A stretch of DNA of 64,000 nt from Carallia brachiata (taxonomy: Eukaryota; Streptophyta; Magnoliopsida; Malpighiales; Rhizophoraceae), in assembly GCA_021464245.1 (NCBI GenBank), contig JADCRB010000098.1, positions 434,001-498,000 on the forward strand, read 5' to 3'. The position numbers and the translations under genes are program-made. The notes under the pieces are model-generated. The model saw only the letters and a list, made by a program, of their open reading frames with translations. It made no database searches and was not told where the DNA came from. Positions 11,332 to 22,947 of the stretch are shown here, in pieces (the stretch's first letter is position 1; every line of letters begins with the position of its first letter).

Positions 11332-12674
11332 ACCACCAAAACTACATCTCCAGCAACGCCTGCAACAGCATCCACTACTTTAGAGACTAGTCCCACCTCA
11401 GACCCCGTTCCTTCCAAAAAGGTGCCTCTTTTTCCTTCATTCTTATTCACCCTTTTCTTTAATTTGCTTATAATTAAGAATGAACATTGTGCGGGTGAAA
11501 TTCAGTGTTTGTTTTGGTATGCAAGAATCCAAGATTTCTGTTTTAAGCTAAAATCCTTGTCAATTTGTCTCTTCGTTGAACTGCTTGATGATAATTCTAC
11601 AAGAAGAAAAAAAAGTTGAATTTAATTGAAAATTTTGACTTTATCCGCAATGCTCTCGTTTCCGAAAATTTTTGGCAGCTTCATTTATCTAAAATAATTA
11701 GATAATTACGAATCTCTCTGGAAGTTTGGACTATTTGCAATTGGAACTTTTCAGCATTCAGCCTTTGAGTTTTGAGCAGGTTTGACCATGTTGTTTGTAT
11801 GGATGGGTAGGTGCTGGTTTTAATTGGGTTTGGTACATAGGAAATGGAAGCTGTCATTATGGTTGATGTTCTGCACCGAGCTGGTGCAGAGGGACTGTTG
11901 CTTCCGTGGAGCCTTAGCTAGAGATTGTGGCTGCAGGTGACACTAGGCTGGTTGCTGATATCTCAATCTCTACCTGTTCAAATGAAAGTTTTGATCTTGT
12001 GGCATTACCCTTATTAAAGTTAGCTTAACTGAGAATTCTCAATTTCTTGGCATTACCCTTAGGAAAGAGGAATTTAACACAGTCGAATGGTCAATTGACC
12101 ACAATCCTCGTGTATGTTACTTCTAACTCATTTGTTACTGTTCATATTCATATTAGCTGGGTGATATCCTTTAGTTCAGTTTTGGTAATAATTTCTTTGC
12201 ATTGTAAATTATTGGTTTGGACATGTGGGCCTTATGAGCCACAAAATCTCAACAATTACAGAATGTCTTCACTGATGCTCTTCCCGTAGATGGTGAGCTC
12301 TTTGATGTATTTTGCCTTGTCGTCCAGTACTGTCATTTAGATTCATGGAGAAGTATATCTTGCATTCCCCATTTGTTCTCCCTCTAACTACACCTGGCTT
12401 TGGTGATATTACTATTTTGTTTCATTTGGTTTCTATTGAAACTTTAAACTTTGTCTGTTCATTCCTATGTTACACAGGTTCTTCTTCCCGTTACAAATGG
12501 TTCCGAAGAGATTGAAATAGTAACAATTGTGGATGTTTTGCGGCGAGCAAAGGTGGATGTGGAAGTTGCTTCAATTGAAAAATCTGTGCAAATTTTGGCA
12601 TCTCAAGGCACAAAAATTGTTGCTGAAAAATTACTTGCAGATGCTGCCAAGTCTATATGTGATCTAATCATCCT
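11332..12674 (+). pseudogene. DJ1C-like (plastid DJ-1 family) pseudogene, chimeric copy, unit 1
   Basis: Recognisable exons: end of exon 1 (11,332-11,421, TTKTTSPATP...VPSKK), exon 2 (11,811-12,010), exon 5 piece (about 12,058-12,111, [15 protein letters not shown]) and exon 6 (12,478-12,674, [20 protein letters not shown]). The encoded family is the plant two-domain DJ-1/PfpI protein related to Arabidopsis DJ1C, a plastid protein. Exon 2 lacks one T in the codon after GAE, a frameshift also present at 40,708 in unit 2. Exons 3 and 4 are absent: after 12,047 the sequence jumps from copy-a intron to copy-c exon 5, matching a 9.1-kb difference from unit 2. The exon 6 end has lost four bases relative to copy c. 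Not a functional gene. Confidence 0.8.
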
Positions 12675-14695
12675 GTGAGCCAAACAAATCCTTAATAGTC
12701 TCATCATCAGCTTTCTTTCCATTCTTCTAGACAGAATCTTTTATGGTTTTTGGATCATGCTTCAACATCGGTCTGCATTTAATCCAGTGAAATTTTGCGT
12801 GTTATGATTGAAACGGCTTGGATGGTTTTTCTGCCTTTTTGTGCCTTCTGCAGAGGTAAACTGATCTACACAGCTTCTAATTACTGGATTTCTTTGTGGT
12901 TGGATCTGTTTTGTAGTTATCATTTATGTACCATGCAGCAGAAGCAAGGGGAGGAAGCAGACTTTGACTCTGTTTTGCAGGATTACTATGATTTTATTTC
13001 TCGAGGCAAAGCACCTGCATGGGAAGAAAAAGAATATTGAAGAAATCAGGTTTGTCCGCGGAAAATTCAAAGAAAGGAGATTCTTTTCTCTTGATGCGAC
13101 TGGACAGTTTGTACCTATATTTACATTCTGTTTTCTCTTTTGTTTAACAGAGTAAAAGATCCTTACAAACGTGATTTCTGATCAAGATGATGTTTTTGTG
13201 AGGAAACTATAAGGGGAGACTGAAACCGGTCAATTAGAACTTTCTTATTAATTGTTAAAATTACATAAAGTCAGCATTCATGATTTCTTCTTCTTGTGTT
13301 TTGCAAATTCACAGAACGACCAGGTGGACTGGCACAAGATTTTCCTCTTGGCTTATGTCGAGATATCGATTCCTTCAAGCAGATGACAAAAGTAGATCCT
13401 GGCCGCTCTTCCAAACCACCAGTCCACATGTATATCAGGAAGCGAACATTGAAGAAAAATGTGCCTTTTTTTGCTCAATATCTCTTTTCATTTTTTTTTT
13501 CCCCTTTGCTTTTTGTTTTCAGTCCTTTGACTCCTTTCTGACATTTATAATTAACGTTTTCAGCATGTTGCTTCTGAGTGACAAATAAATGGGATCACAC
13601 AAGTCAAGTGAGTTATTCTTCCCATTGAAATGTTGTTAGTTTTGAGATACAAAAAGCCATTGCCAATTGAATCTAATGTTTTTGCAGGAGTAATGTGCAT
13701 TAAGGGAGAAGTCTGCTATCACTCAAAAAGAGCAGTTGTCATCATGTCTATGATATCAAAATTTTTAAAAGAAGGAAATTTGTTAAAGGTATGTACATTA
13801 CTTTTTACAAATTATTCTGTCCCTCCAACTCCATAATTCTAAAACCTTTTTCTTTTTTTTCTTTGTTTTTATAATTCAAATCATTACAGGCTGTTCATAT
13901 TATTCAGCTCTCTCCATTACAGATGATGCACAGTTGATCTTCTGTCCAAACAGCTGTATAATTAATCCAGTCGTTAAAGAAGCAATAAATGTAGATTTTA
14001 AAGGAGCCATTATTAATCCTGGTGAACCTCAGTATGTAAAAGGAAAACAAAGAATTCAAAAAATTTGAGCATTAGACTGTTAGTCAATAGCTTTATTTAA
14101 AAGAAAAATTTTCTGGTTATCTGCATCATGGAAGTCTTTTCTCATGATGCTAATATTTTGGAGGTCAAAGAATGTATGGAATGTCTACAACAAAAATGAA
14201 TATCTTGATTTGTAATTAGATTATTTTCATTTTCATTCATTATTAAAGAATTACTGGAGAAATTAGCTAAACTATCTGAAGTTGATAGTATTGCATACAA
14301 TCCATTACATGAAATGCCACAGGTAAATATTTAAAGGGCCCATGGTTCTGTTATTCAGTGTCTTCTGGATTGTCTTCTGGCCAATAGTGTCTAGTCAATA
14401 ATCATAGGAGTTGGTAAGTGAATTTCAGAGGAGAAAAATCTCAGTAGAGAAGCGTTTTCTTAAGTCCTTAATCATCTGCCTATTTTTATTCCTCTTTTGC
14501 TTATTTATAGGTTTGTAATTTCCTTGCTACAACTTCGTTCTCACTTGCATACACAAATTGATTTAGCTTTCAGATAGTTCAAATGCATCATTTCTTCTTT
14601 GTACATGCATCATTTGAAATTTTGTAAGCATTTGTCTTGGAGTGGATGGTTTGAACTTTTTTCTGTATTGCTACATGTCGTGGTTGGACTGAGTA

Positions 14696-15242
14696 TAGGG
14701 CTGCAAAGGAGCCGAGTCGCTCTTTAAGAGCTCGGAGGCTTGAATTGATAAGGGCTCGTTCGAGCTCGTTTATTTAAGTAAACGAGCAATTCCCGAGCTT
14801 AATTTGAAAGCTCGTGTCATAAACGAGTTGAGCTTGAGTAAGGTCAGACTCGGCTCGTTAGAGCTCATGAACAGCTCGTTTAGTGAATTCGGTAAAACTC
14901 GATAAAAGAATCATTTGTGAGGTCATTTAGAATATCATTAATAGATATTTTTATAATCATTTAGAAATTTTTTTATACTTATTTATAAATTATAAGATCT
15001 AACGTACCGTTTTGATATGAAGAAAAAATATCACTTTTAAATATTTTATATTTATTACTTATTTCTCTAAAAAAAATATTTAAAAATCCTTCTGAGCCGA
15101 GTCGAGCCGAACCCGAGCTTTATCAATACTTCCTCGAGCCTTGTTTTTTAGGCTCGTCTCGAGTTCGAACTCTATAAATTCTGAGCCGAGCCGAGCCCAA
15201 ACACACAGAAGCTTGGCTCGGCTCGGCTCATTTGCAGCCCTA
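14696..15242. mobile_element. hAT-type MITE with 8-bp target duplication
   Basis: A 547-bp non-coding element with terminal inverted repeats TAGGGCTGCAAA / TTTGCAGCCCTA, GAGCCGAGC/GCTCGGCTC-rich subterminal repeats and an AT-rich centre. It is flanked by the perfect 8-bp direct repeat ACTGAGTA (14,688-14,695 and 15,243-15,250), the target length of hAT transposases. The copy at 52,707 shows that it predates the unit duplication. It sits within the helicase pseudogene. Confidence 0.9.
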
Positions 15243-15250
15243 ACTGAGTA

Positions 15251-16741
15251 CTTCCTTACCTTGCAGGATTGTGCCACACGGGGTTTTCACTATTAAATTG
15301 TGTTTGCTAACTGTTTATATCACTAATCTAGCTTTGCTTAAGGCAATTTAAACTACATGAGATATGGAATTAGAGGCTTCTCGTCCAAGAGCATGTTAGT
15401 GAGATTACTGCAAGGTAGGGGATCATTCTTTGCCCTTACCTATTTGTCATATTGCATTTCTAGTAAAGCTGCTTGCCTCTATCATTATTAAACATGATTA
15501 TTCTGTTCATTGTCTTATTTCTCTTCAAAAAATGAGTGTCACATTTCTGATTCTTAGCTCGTTTGGAAACGATATATCAAAAGAAGTAGAAAGTAAGTGA
15601 GTTGCAGAGCTTTCTAGAAATTTGTTTGGTTTGTAATTCATTAGAGCGTGTTTTAATTATCATTTAGTAGTTGGTAGGTTGGAAATTTTATAGCCCATTC
15701 TGTTAGTCATGATTTCTTCTGTTCACTTACTTATTTCTTTGTGAGTGTCACATTTCTGATCATCAGCTTACTTGAAAATGATATATCAAAGGAAGTAGAC
15801 ATCATTCATTAGAGTTTGTTCATTTATCATTTTAATAGTTGGTAGGTTGGAAATTTTATAGCCCTTGAAAGTATGTTAGTTTTGTTTTTTTTTATTTAAA
15901 ATATATATGTTTTGTAAGATGTCTATTACCACAATTTCATGTTTAATGCAAGGACGGTTACAATTCACTGCATCTGTGGCAATATGGATATGGTATTGTT
16001 TTTGTGCAACTAGCATGAATGCTTTTCCTTTCCATTACTTTGAGGTGAAAATTCACAGCTGACACTTAAAAGATTTATGCGGATGAATTTTAAGGAAACA
16101 ATGATTGTGCAAATTCAATATTTTTATTTTTTCTTTTGAGCATGATGACTTACACATGAGTTGAGTAGACACACACTTTGTGTTTGTGGTGTATGGATCC
16201 ATCTGTCGTAGTCAGAATCATTGCCAGTATTTCTTTGGTCATCATTTTAACAGGAGGAAATTTGACTTCTTGTGACACCTTGCAATTCTCATTGCACAAG
16301 ACATCTAACCATATTTTTATTCTTGCATAATTTTCATTTTAATCAAAACTAGCCAAAATTAGGACATTTAGCCAACAAACATCTATTCTGCAAGGCTGTG
16401 CATGCAGCTTGTATGAATATATTGTCAGTAAATGCAAAGCTCTTTTTTTTTTGGCTACATCATGATAGGTGACAGTCTTGATTTCTAAGTTCTCCCTTAA
16501 ATTGTTAACTATTGCAACATCAACATGAATATATATTACCATATAACTGTTTTCCATTGCTTGGCTTCAATGTAAAAGGACAACTTGTATGATTCTATGA
16601 ATAAAGTCCGCAAACTGAAAGCTTCCCACATTTATTCATTGCTTTCTTCATGCCTGTAAGTGACTGAATTTATATGTTCTGGTGTTTTAGAACTCTACTG
16701 CCAATGAATTCCTTAGCAGCTTAGTGCGCTGTTCATTGCAG
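15251..16741. other. Intron-like DNA of the helicase pseudogene
   Basis: Contains an internal imperfect repeat: the phrase 'tagttggtaggttggaaattttatagccc' occurs at about 15,669 and 15,836, within a duplicated block of roughly 170 bp. About 290 bp between 16,350 and 16,690 are missing from unit 2, where the break at 54,413 falls at a short repeat 'aact'. No confident exon. Confidence 0.55.
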
Positions 16742-17112
16742 AACCTATCCAGATACTTTACATGTAACTGATATTGAATCACAGGTATGACCAACCCAAT
16801 ATTGGTGCTTTTACTGGCATGTAATTGAAGTTTTCCTACATTCCAAACACTGAGTTGTTAATCTTTTACTGGATGCAGGGGTGCTGCCACATCCATGGGC
16901 CCAGGTAATCATCATGCTTTGCATGCCTGTTACAAAACAGCAGATAGGTGTGTCTAGGAGTATGCCATGAGCTTGTGGTTTGTTTCAGAACTTGTCTGGA
17001 GGCTTCACATGTGACAGATGTAGAATCACAGGTATGACCAGCACAATATTATGCGATGTAATACAAATTTTTCCATATCCCTGGAGCTGAGTTATCAATC
17101 TTTTACTGCAGG
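16742..17112 (+). repeat. Tandem exon-intron duplication in the helicase pseudogene
   Basis: Two copies of one exon plus following intron. The first exon (16,742-16,784) reads TYPDTLHVTDIESQ and the second (16,989-17,031) reads TCLEASHVTDVESQ. Each is followed by GTATGACCA... and an intron ending cttttactg(gatg)cag. The period is 247 bp. The same duplication is at 54,455-54,824 in unit 2, so it is older than the units. Confidence 0.75.
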
Positions 17113-18161
17113 TGTGGGTCTCTCTCATGTCTGCTAGTCCTAATGTGCTCGGTGCAAGTCACAAAACAGATAGGTATACCTTCAAAGTAATTTGTGCATT
17201 TAGGTGTCTTTTTGATTCTGCATCCCCATATGGATAAGATGCTAATTTTATTGTGTATTTCAAAATCGTTACAGCTGGCTTCCTCATGTTATTCCAGGTT
17301 ATAAGCTGATGGAACAACTGCTTAATCAATGGCTGGAAACAGGTAAATCGTCTCAACTAAGTTGGATTAAATTAAGAAGTGATCAGCTAAAGAGACATTT
17401 GAACAGTATTTGAAGGCCCTAAATATTGAAGTTGAAAATTTTCCCTTGAGCTTGCAACCGGATGGAATCTGAGTTTCCCTTTACATAAGCCCAAACTTCT
17501 GAGTTTTTCTCTCCTTTTCTTCCCCCGGAAACCTGTTTATCCACTTGCCTATATTTTCTCTGCAAGATGACTATCTCCTTTGCATCATGTTTTAGTAAAA
17601 CAAAAAAGAAAAACCATGATTAGTGGCAACGAGAATCTTTCAAGAAAGCAAAGAAATTTTCCTTAGATGAAAATAGCGGAAAGAAAAAGGATTGTCTATA
17701 AATTTGCTAACCAGGAAATGGCTGCCTAGTTTCATGGAAGTTGACTCCTAGAAGCCTTTCTAAACCAGGAATTAATGACTAAACTTCAGGGCTATTTGGG
17801 AATTGAGCATATTATTAGCAGTCGGTTAGTTGGATTGTCATCAATTCTTTTCCTATCGGCAATGTTTGCAGCATTTTCGTGCTCTGTTGGAATAACTAAA
17901 ATATTTTAAATGTGTGACCTGGATTCTTTACGCTTGAATGTGTCTTTTTAATTGTTGTAGAAAGAATGAATAATATGATGTATGTGTTTTCTGGAGCATC
18001 ACCAAGAGGAAAGAAAGCAGATTCTAACACTGTTGCAGGACTAGTACAATCTAATTTCTTGAGGCAAAACATCAGCAATGCGAGAAAAAGGAAGTTGCAG
18101 AAACTGAGTATTTTAATAGCAAACATGAAGAAAGGGGTTGCTTTTCTTGCCTTCTGCCTAG

Positions 18162-20235
18162 GTAATCAGCTCAAATTTTATTAATGATCCTCAATACTTC
18201 ATACGGTACACCTAATTGCTTTTGTTGATTGCTAGTTGTGAATGTCAAGATTGCAGTTTGGTTCTTTACATGCTACATGGAATAATGAATTTTTTTTTTT
18301 TTTGTGTGTGAACACCTTTGTTGCATAAGAATCGGAGTGCAGAAAATTACAGGGAAAAAGGAAGGTGAAGAGATAGGCTTAGGGTTGGATAAACCAAAGG
18401 GCTTTCTTATCCATTAGTACTTCTGTTTTAGTAGATTGGGCTAATTCATTATTGTAACCTGGTATATCAATCTGCAATACAGGCATCAAGAGAAACTGGA
18501 AGTGATAATATCAACCATAAGATTTTTAAAATGATATTTCAAATCAATAGCAAGTCCACTGAACATTTGTTGTGCTGTTGTTAATAGGGTAGAAGGTTAC
18601 AATTTAGAACTGTTGGGAATAATTTGGGCCATTTTATAATTAGTAACGAGTTTGCACCTTTACAAAGCATGAATATTTGATTCCTTGTCTTTTCTTGGGA
18701 GGTCCTAGAAGGAATCTACTTTTTTTATGATAACCTTTAAGTGGTTGAGTTGAGATCTTGATTTCAGAGTATGATTCATAATTGATAGTCAATCTGAAAT
18801 TTCTAGCCAGGATAATTAATATTCATTATTCTAGTTGGGCTAAAAGATAAATATGGCATGTACTAAAACATCCAAAATTTATAGGCAGGGAATGCTGTCA
18901 CCAGGCCTTCTGAGTTCCGGATCAGGCAAATGCAGGTAAGCCCTGTCATTAGCTTTGGTTTTAATGCCCATTATAGTTAACAACCTTCTTTACAGGTGTG
19001 ACTCTGAGCATGCGTGTTCATGCCAGAACACTTGGGTGTTCATATTTTCTTGTCCATTGCTCCCCTCACTTCTAGTTTCCACCGCCTTACTGTTAGTGGT
19101 TATTTTTGTGGATTCAAATGTTGTCAAGCTTGAGTCTTTATGGTAAGAAAGTGTGTAGACCAAATTTCATTTAATTTTATTTTAATTAATAGACTTGTTG
19201 TCTTGTTAAAATAATTTAAATCACTTTAATCAACTTATTTAGAAGGCTACAACTTATATTTAATTTTCTCTTTATATCTCCCACCGATGTGGGATTCAAC
19301 AATTTTATAGCCTCAAGTTCTTTACTTCCCTCTTTCTTGTTTTGAAAAAGCATCTTTAGAGGCATTCATGTCTCTGCTCCTCTTTTATCCACTTTTTTTT
19401 TAATTTTTATTTTTTAAAAAACATCTGTTAATATGTCTACAATCTGGCTACCAAGTCTGAAAGCAGCCATTCAGTGGAGGCCAACTGAAGGCCTCGCTTA
19501 GTATAATAAACTAGATGACGACACAACACAACTATTGTAGGTGGAATTGTTTGTGCACCCGTGATGTAGTTCAATATTGTTTAACTTTGACATCAACATT
19601 TTCTTGGAATTTATGTTGGATGTTCAACATGGCAGGCTCAAAGAAGGAGAAGAATAGTCCTCTGAGAATTGTCTATTGCACTTTCTCCCAACACTTTCAC
19701 ATTTTATTAACCAAAACATAATGAAGCAGATAGGCAGAGGATCGTCGTATTGTAAGTGCGTGTCCTTAAGCAGTGTAAGTTTATACTCGCCAGTCTCCCT
19801 AAAATTTAATTAACACAAATGGCGACCACACTGTTCGGTTAGAAAAGATTATTGATAGCACACAATGTCCAATCTAAGTAGTCTAGATGCGTTTGGTATA
19901 TGGTTTAATGTAAAATAATATAAGATATGCTAATGCTAGTCTAATAACTTACCTCTTGAAGGAAGAAGTGCAAAGCGTCAGTCTGCTTTTTGTTTGTTAC
20001 CCTTATTCAAGTTAGTTAGCATACCTGAGAACTCCCAATTTCTTGGAAGTCGCAACAGTAGTGCCTCACCAATTGTGCTAGAGATGTAACGGCCCAGAAG
20101 GTGGAGTAGGTACTTTTAAGTGAAGAGTGATGAAATGATGCCTTTTGTTACCAGAAAAAATTAAATTACAATGGGGTTATTATTACTAAGGGAAAGACTT
20201 TTCTTCTCTAAAGACTAATTGAGGGTGACTGGTCC
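18162..20235. other. Spacer between helicase and DJ1C copy d remnants
   Basis: An exon-like piece at about 18,887-18,934 (gcagggaatg ... aaatgcag|GTAAGC) reads GNAVTRPSEFRIRQMQ and is not recognised. The region 19,567-19,950 is the copy that also opens the window at base 1. It contains AT-rich stretches and a (T)n/(A)n block at 19,388-19,422. No intact gene. Confidence 0.5.
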
Positions 20236-20697
20236 TAAGAGACTGTGAAGTTCTACAGCAAATCACAACCAAAGAAGCTGAGGACAAAAGATTATTTGGA
20301 GTTATATGTGCTGCTCCAGCAGTCACACTTCTTCCATGGAGCCTCCCGAGAAAAAAAGCCGGTGGCTTGTTGAGTTTTTTTGTGATGAAATGTTGGTGAA
20401 TGTGCATGAAGGTGATTTGGTTTTCTGATTGCGCTGTGGCATGTAATGAAAGATGACATGTCACCCTGCATTCATGGACAAACTTTTAACCTTATGGGCT
20501 GCTAAATCAAACGTTCAAGTTTCTGGTGAAGTTACAACAAGCCGGGGGCCTGGAACTTCTTTTGAATTTGCTGTATGTTTAGTGGAAGAGCTTTCTGGGG
20601 AGTCTGTTGCCAGAGAGGAGGGAGAAATATTGGTAAGATCAATTATGATAAAACTTTGCAGGATGCTTTGTGCCTTATTATCTAGTTTTCTTCATCT

Positions 20698-20724
20698 CTA
20701 TATATATATATATATATATATATC
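20698..20724. repeat. (TA)n microsatellite
   Basis: About 26 bp of TA dinucleotide in the intron before exon 5 of DJ1C copy d. The unit-2 counterpart (58,396-58,429) is (TC)n followed by (TA)n, so the tract differs between units. Confidence 0.9.
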
Positions 20725-21510
20725 TTGTGCTAGCTTATGCGTAGCGCTGACGATACCCATAGGAAAGAGGAATTCAACAACGTTGAATGGTCAATTGACC
20801 TCAATCCTCGTATATGTTACTTTTATCTGATTTCTTACTGTTCATAACCATATTAGCTCGGTGATATCCTTTAGTTCATTTTTGGTAATTTCTTTGTCAA
20901 CCAAATTCTTGGTTTGGACATGTGGGCCTTGTGAGCCGCAATATCTCAACAATTACAGAATATCTTCTTTGATGCTCTTTCTGTTGATGATGAGCTCTAT
21001 AATGTATTTTGCCTTGTCGTCCAGTACAGTTATTTAGATTCATGGAGAAGTATTCCTTGCACTCCCCATTTGTTCTCCTGTGACCTCCATCTGGCTTTGG
21101 TGATATGTATCTTGTTTCTTTTGGTTTCTGCTGGGACTCTAAACTTTGTCTGGTCATTCCTATGTTACATAGGTACTTCTTGTTAGAGTTACAAGCGTGA
21201 GTTTGTAAAAAGAGTAAAATCTCTCGCATGAAAAAATGGAGTAACGTGCAAACAACTTATAAATGTGACCGATGACCTATATTCAAAACTAATTAGTTTT
21301 GAATAAAAATTATAGTTAGTGGCTCATTGTAATGTTGCTTACTCTCATACTTATAAAGTAAGAGATTAACCCTGAAAATCGAACTCTGGATATGCAGAAG
21401 TCGAGCCCGAAGTGTGAAGGAAAATGCAGAGCGACATGTGAACCCACATGTTCTATATTGAAGTTGCAAGTCGGAGTATTTCACATGCGCAAAAGAATTT
21501 AACATGGTAT

Positions 21511-21664
21511 CAGAGTAACAAATGATCTTAAGAGACCTGTGAATACTGAAGGAATTTTATCTTCGAGTTCCATGGACTTAACTTGCTCAGAGTAACAAAT
21601 GATCTTAAGAGGTCTGTGAATACTGAAGGAATTTTATCTTAAGTTCCATGGACTTGACTTACTT
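21511..21664. repeat. 77-bp tandem duplication at the left edge of the inner TRIM
   Basis: The phrase beginning cagagtaacaaatgatctta recurs at 21,511 and 21,588. Each copy ends with the first part of the inner TRIM LTR (tgaaggaattttatctt). The same duplication is present in unit 2 (about 59,211-59,365). Confidence 0.7.
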
Positions 21665-22410
21665 GGGCCTAACATTAGGCTGGAATATCAAACTTCATAA
21701 TAAGTTACATGTTGGATCTACCTTTCACTAAAATAGTCTAAGCCATTTTAGTTGGTTTTTCCCTAATTTTAAATGGCCTTCTTTCTTTTTCTTTTTCTTT
21801 GATGTGAGATTCTTTCTCTTTTTTACAATAGTCCCTCTTAAGTGTAACTGGGGTTAAACTGGTTGAGCCTAGTTGGCACTTGTTCAAACTTTGATTGGTC
21901 TAGACCTAGCTTCTTTTTGAATCTATGGTCCCTTTCAGTCATTCATTAGCCTCAAGTTTGATTATTGTGGTCCATGAAACTTCAAAGTCTGGATCTTTTT
22001 TTTTCTTATTTATCCAATTGCAATCTCTTAACTGCTAGTTAGTGGATTGTTCACTTGGGTGTTGGGTATAGGATCCTTGTTTTTCTCCAAGTGCAACCTC
22101 TTTACCACTTTTATGTTGGTAGATTGTTCATTTGAGCCTTGATTCATCCACATGGGTCTCAGGATCTTCTTAACCTATTAGGGCACTGATGGGCTCTGAT
22201 ACCACTGAAGGAATTTTATCTTCGAGCTCCATAAACTTGATTTGCTTAGGTTAAGAATTGAGCTGGAGTGTCGAGCTTTATTATGGGTTTCATGTTGAAT
22301 CTACCTTTTACCAAAATAATTTAAGCCATTTTAATTGGTTTTTTCCTAATTTTAAATGCCCTTCTTTCTTTTTATTTTTCTTCAATGCGGGATTCTTTCT
22401 CATTTTTACA
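21624..22410 (-). mobile_element. Nested TRIM retroelement on the minus strand
   Basis: A 787-bp element with 204- and 205-bp LTRs (21,624-21,827 and 22,206-22,410) starting TGTAAAA and ending TTCCTTCA on the minus strand. Right after the minus-strand 5' LTR lies GTGGTATCAGAGCCC (complement of 22,191-22,205), a 14-nt initiator-tRNA-Met primer site. A purine-rich tract (aagagggac) precedes the other LTR. The internal region of about 378 bp has no coding frame. It is inserted inside the outer TRIM in antisense orientation. The flanking duplication is imperfect. Confidence 0.82.
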
Positions 22411-22680
22411 ATAAATAATGGACACAACTGTTGAGAAGTTAAGCTCGCATGAGTAGCTGTGTTGGTATGTCCAAAGAAAAGCAAAGCCTGTTCGCTATGC
22501 AAACACTCACAAACAACAAAATTCACATTTGAGGGAGAGTGTTAGAGTTGTAAGTGTGAGTTTGTAAAGAGAGCAAAATCTTTCACACGAAAAAAAAGAG
22601 CAATGTGCAAGCAACTTTTAAATGTGACTCACTGACTCATATTCCAAGCTTATTGGTGTTGGATAAAAAGTGGAGTCAGT

Positions 22681-22947
22681 TGATGAATTCTGGTATCGAG
22701 CAGCTAATTGTCGTTGGGACATAGGTCATATCCTTTATGATGTCCGTTGTTTTTTGGCTACTCTACAAAATTGTACATACACTTATGTTAAGCGCTCAGC
22801 TAATCAGATCGTAGATTGGGTGCCAAATCAGTCCAGACTCGATACTTGTCCCTTGGACTGAGTTAGTAACCCCCCTAGGAACATTAAACGATTGTTAATT
22901 CTTGATATCACTACTTAATGGAATATCCTGCTACTTTATGTCAAAAA
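22681..22947 (+). mobile_element. 5'-truncated LINE end with RNase H-like frame, inside the outer TRIM 3' LTR
   Basis: A 267-bp fragment ending in poly-A after tactttatgtc, flanked by the 15-bp direct repeat AAAAGTGGAGTCAGT (22,666-22,680 and 22,948-22,962; some A are ambiguous with the tail). It translates as ANCRWDIGHILYDVR...KRSANQIVDWV, typical of the RNase H-like (RVT_3) C-terminus of plant non-LTR retrotransposons. Target duplication, poly-A tail and 5' truncation together indicate target-primed insertion. Confidence 0.85.

Larger units (their letters stand above)
12939..18161 (+). pseudogene. FANCJ/BRIP1-like RAD3-family helicase pseudogene, unit 1
   Basis: Scattered exon-like blocks resemble the superfamily-2 XPD-like helicase FANCJ, which acts in DNA cross-link repair. 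They are 12,939-13,106 (ADFDSVLQDYYDFISRGK), 13,688-13,788 (SKFLKEGNLLK), 13,890-14,035 (GCSYYSALSITDDAQLIFCP), 14,247-14,322 (EVDSIAYNPLHEMPQ), 16,989-17,031 (EASHVTDVESQ), 17,112-17,173 (VWVSLMSASPNVLG), 17,275-17,342 (GYKLMEQLLNQWLETG) and 17,961-18,161 (ending KKGVAFLAFCLG). The DEAH box region reads GEPQ, and the segment before GYKLM lacks the usual GG-LVFFPS. The DFDSVL block, normally downstream of YKLM, lies upstream of everything else. A hAT MITE interrupts it. An unrecognised exon-like block is at 13,315-13,460. Family assignment rests on motif memory. Confidence 0.68.

Noticed and set aside
11239..11619. A 126-codon frame around the DJ1C exon 1 end
   Set aside because: Only 11,332-11,421 has family similarity; the rest runs through the donor site into intron sequence.
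15080..15277. Minus-strand frame rich in charged residues
   Set aside because: It lies inside the hAT MITE and arises from its GAGCCG/GCTCGG repeats.
22681..22861. A short independent gene with an RNase H-like domain
   Set aside because: The poly-A tail and target duplication show it to be a LINE 3' fragment.
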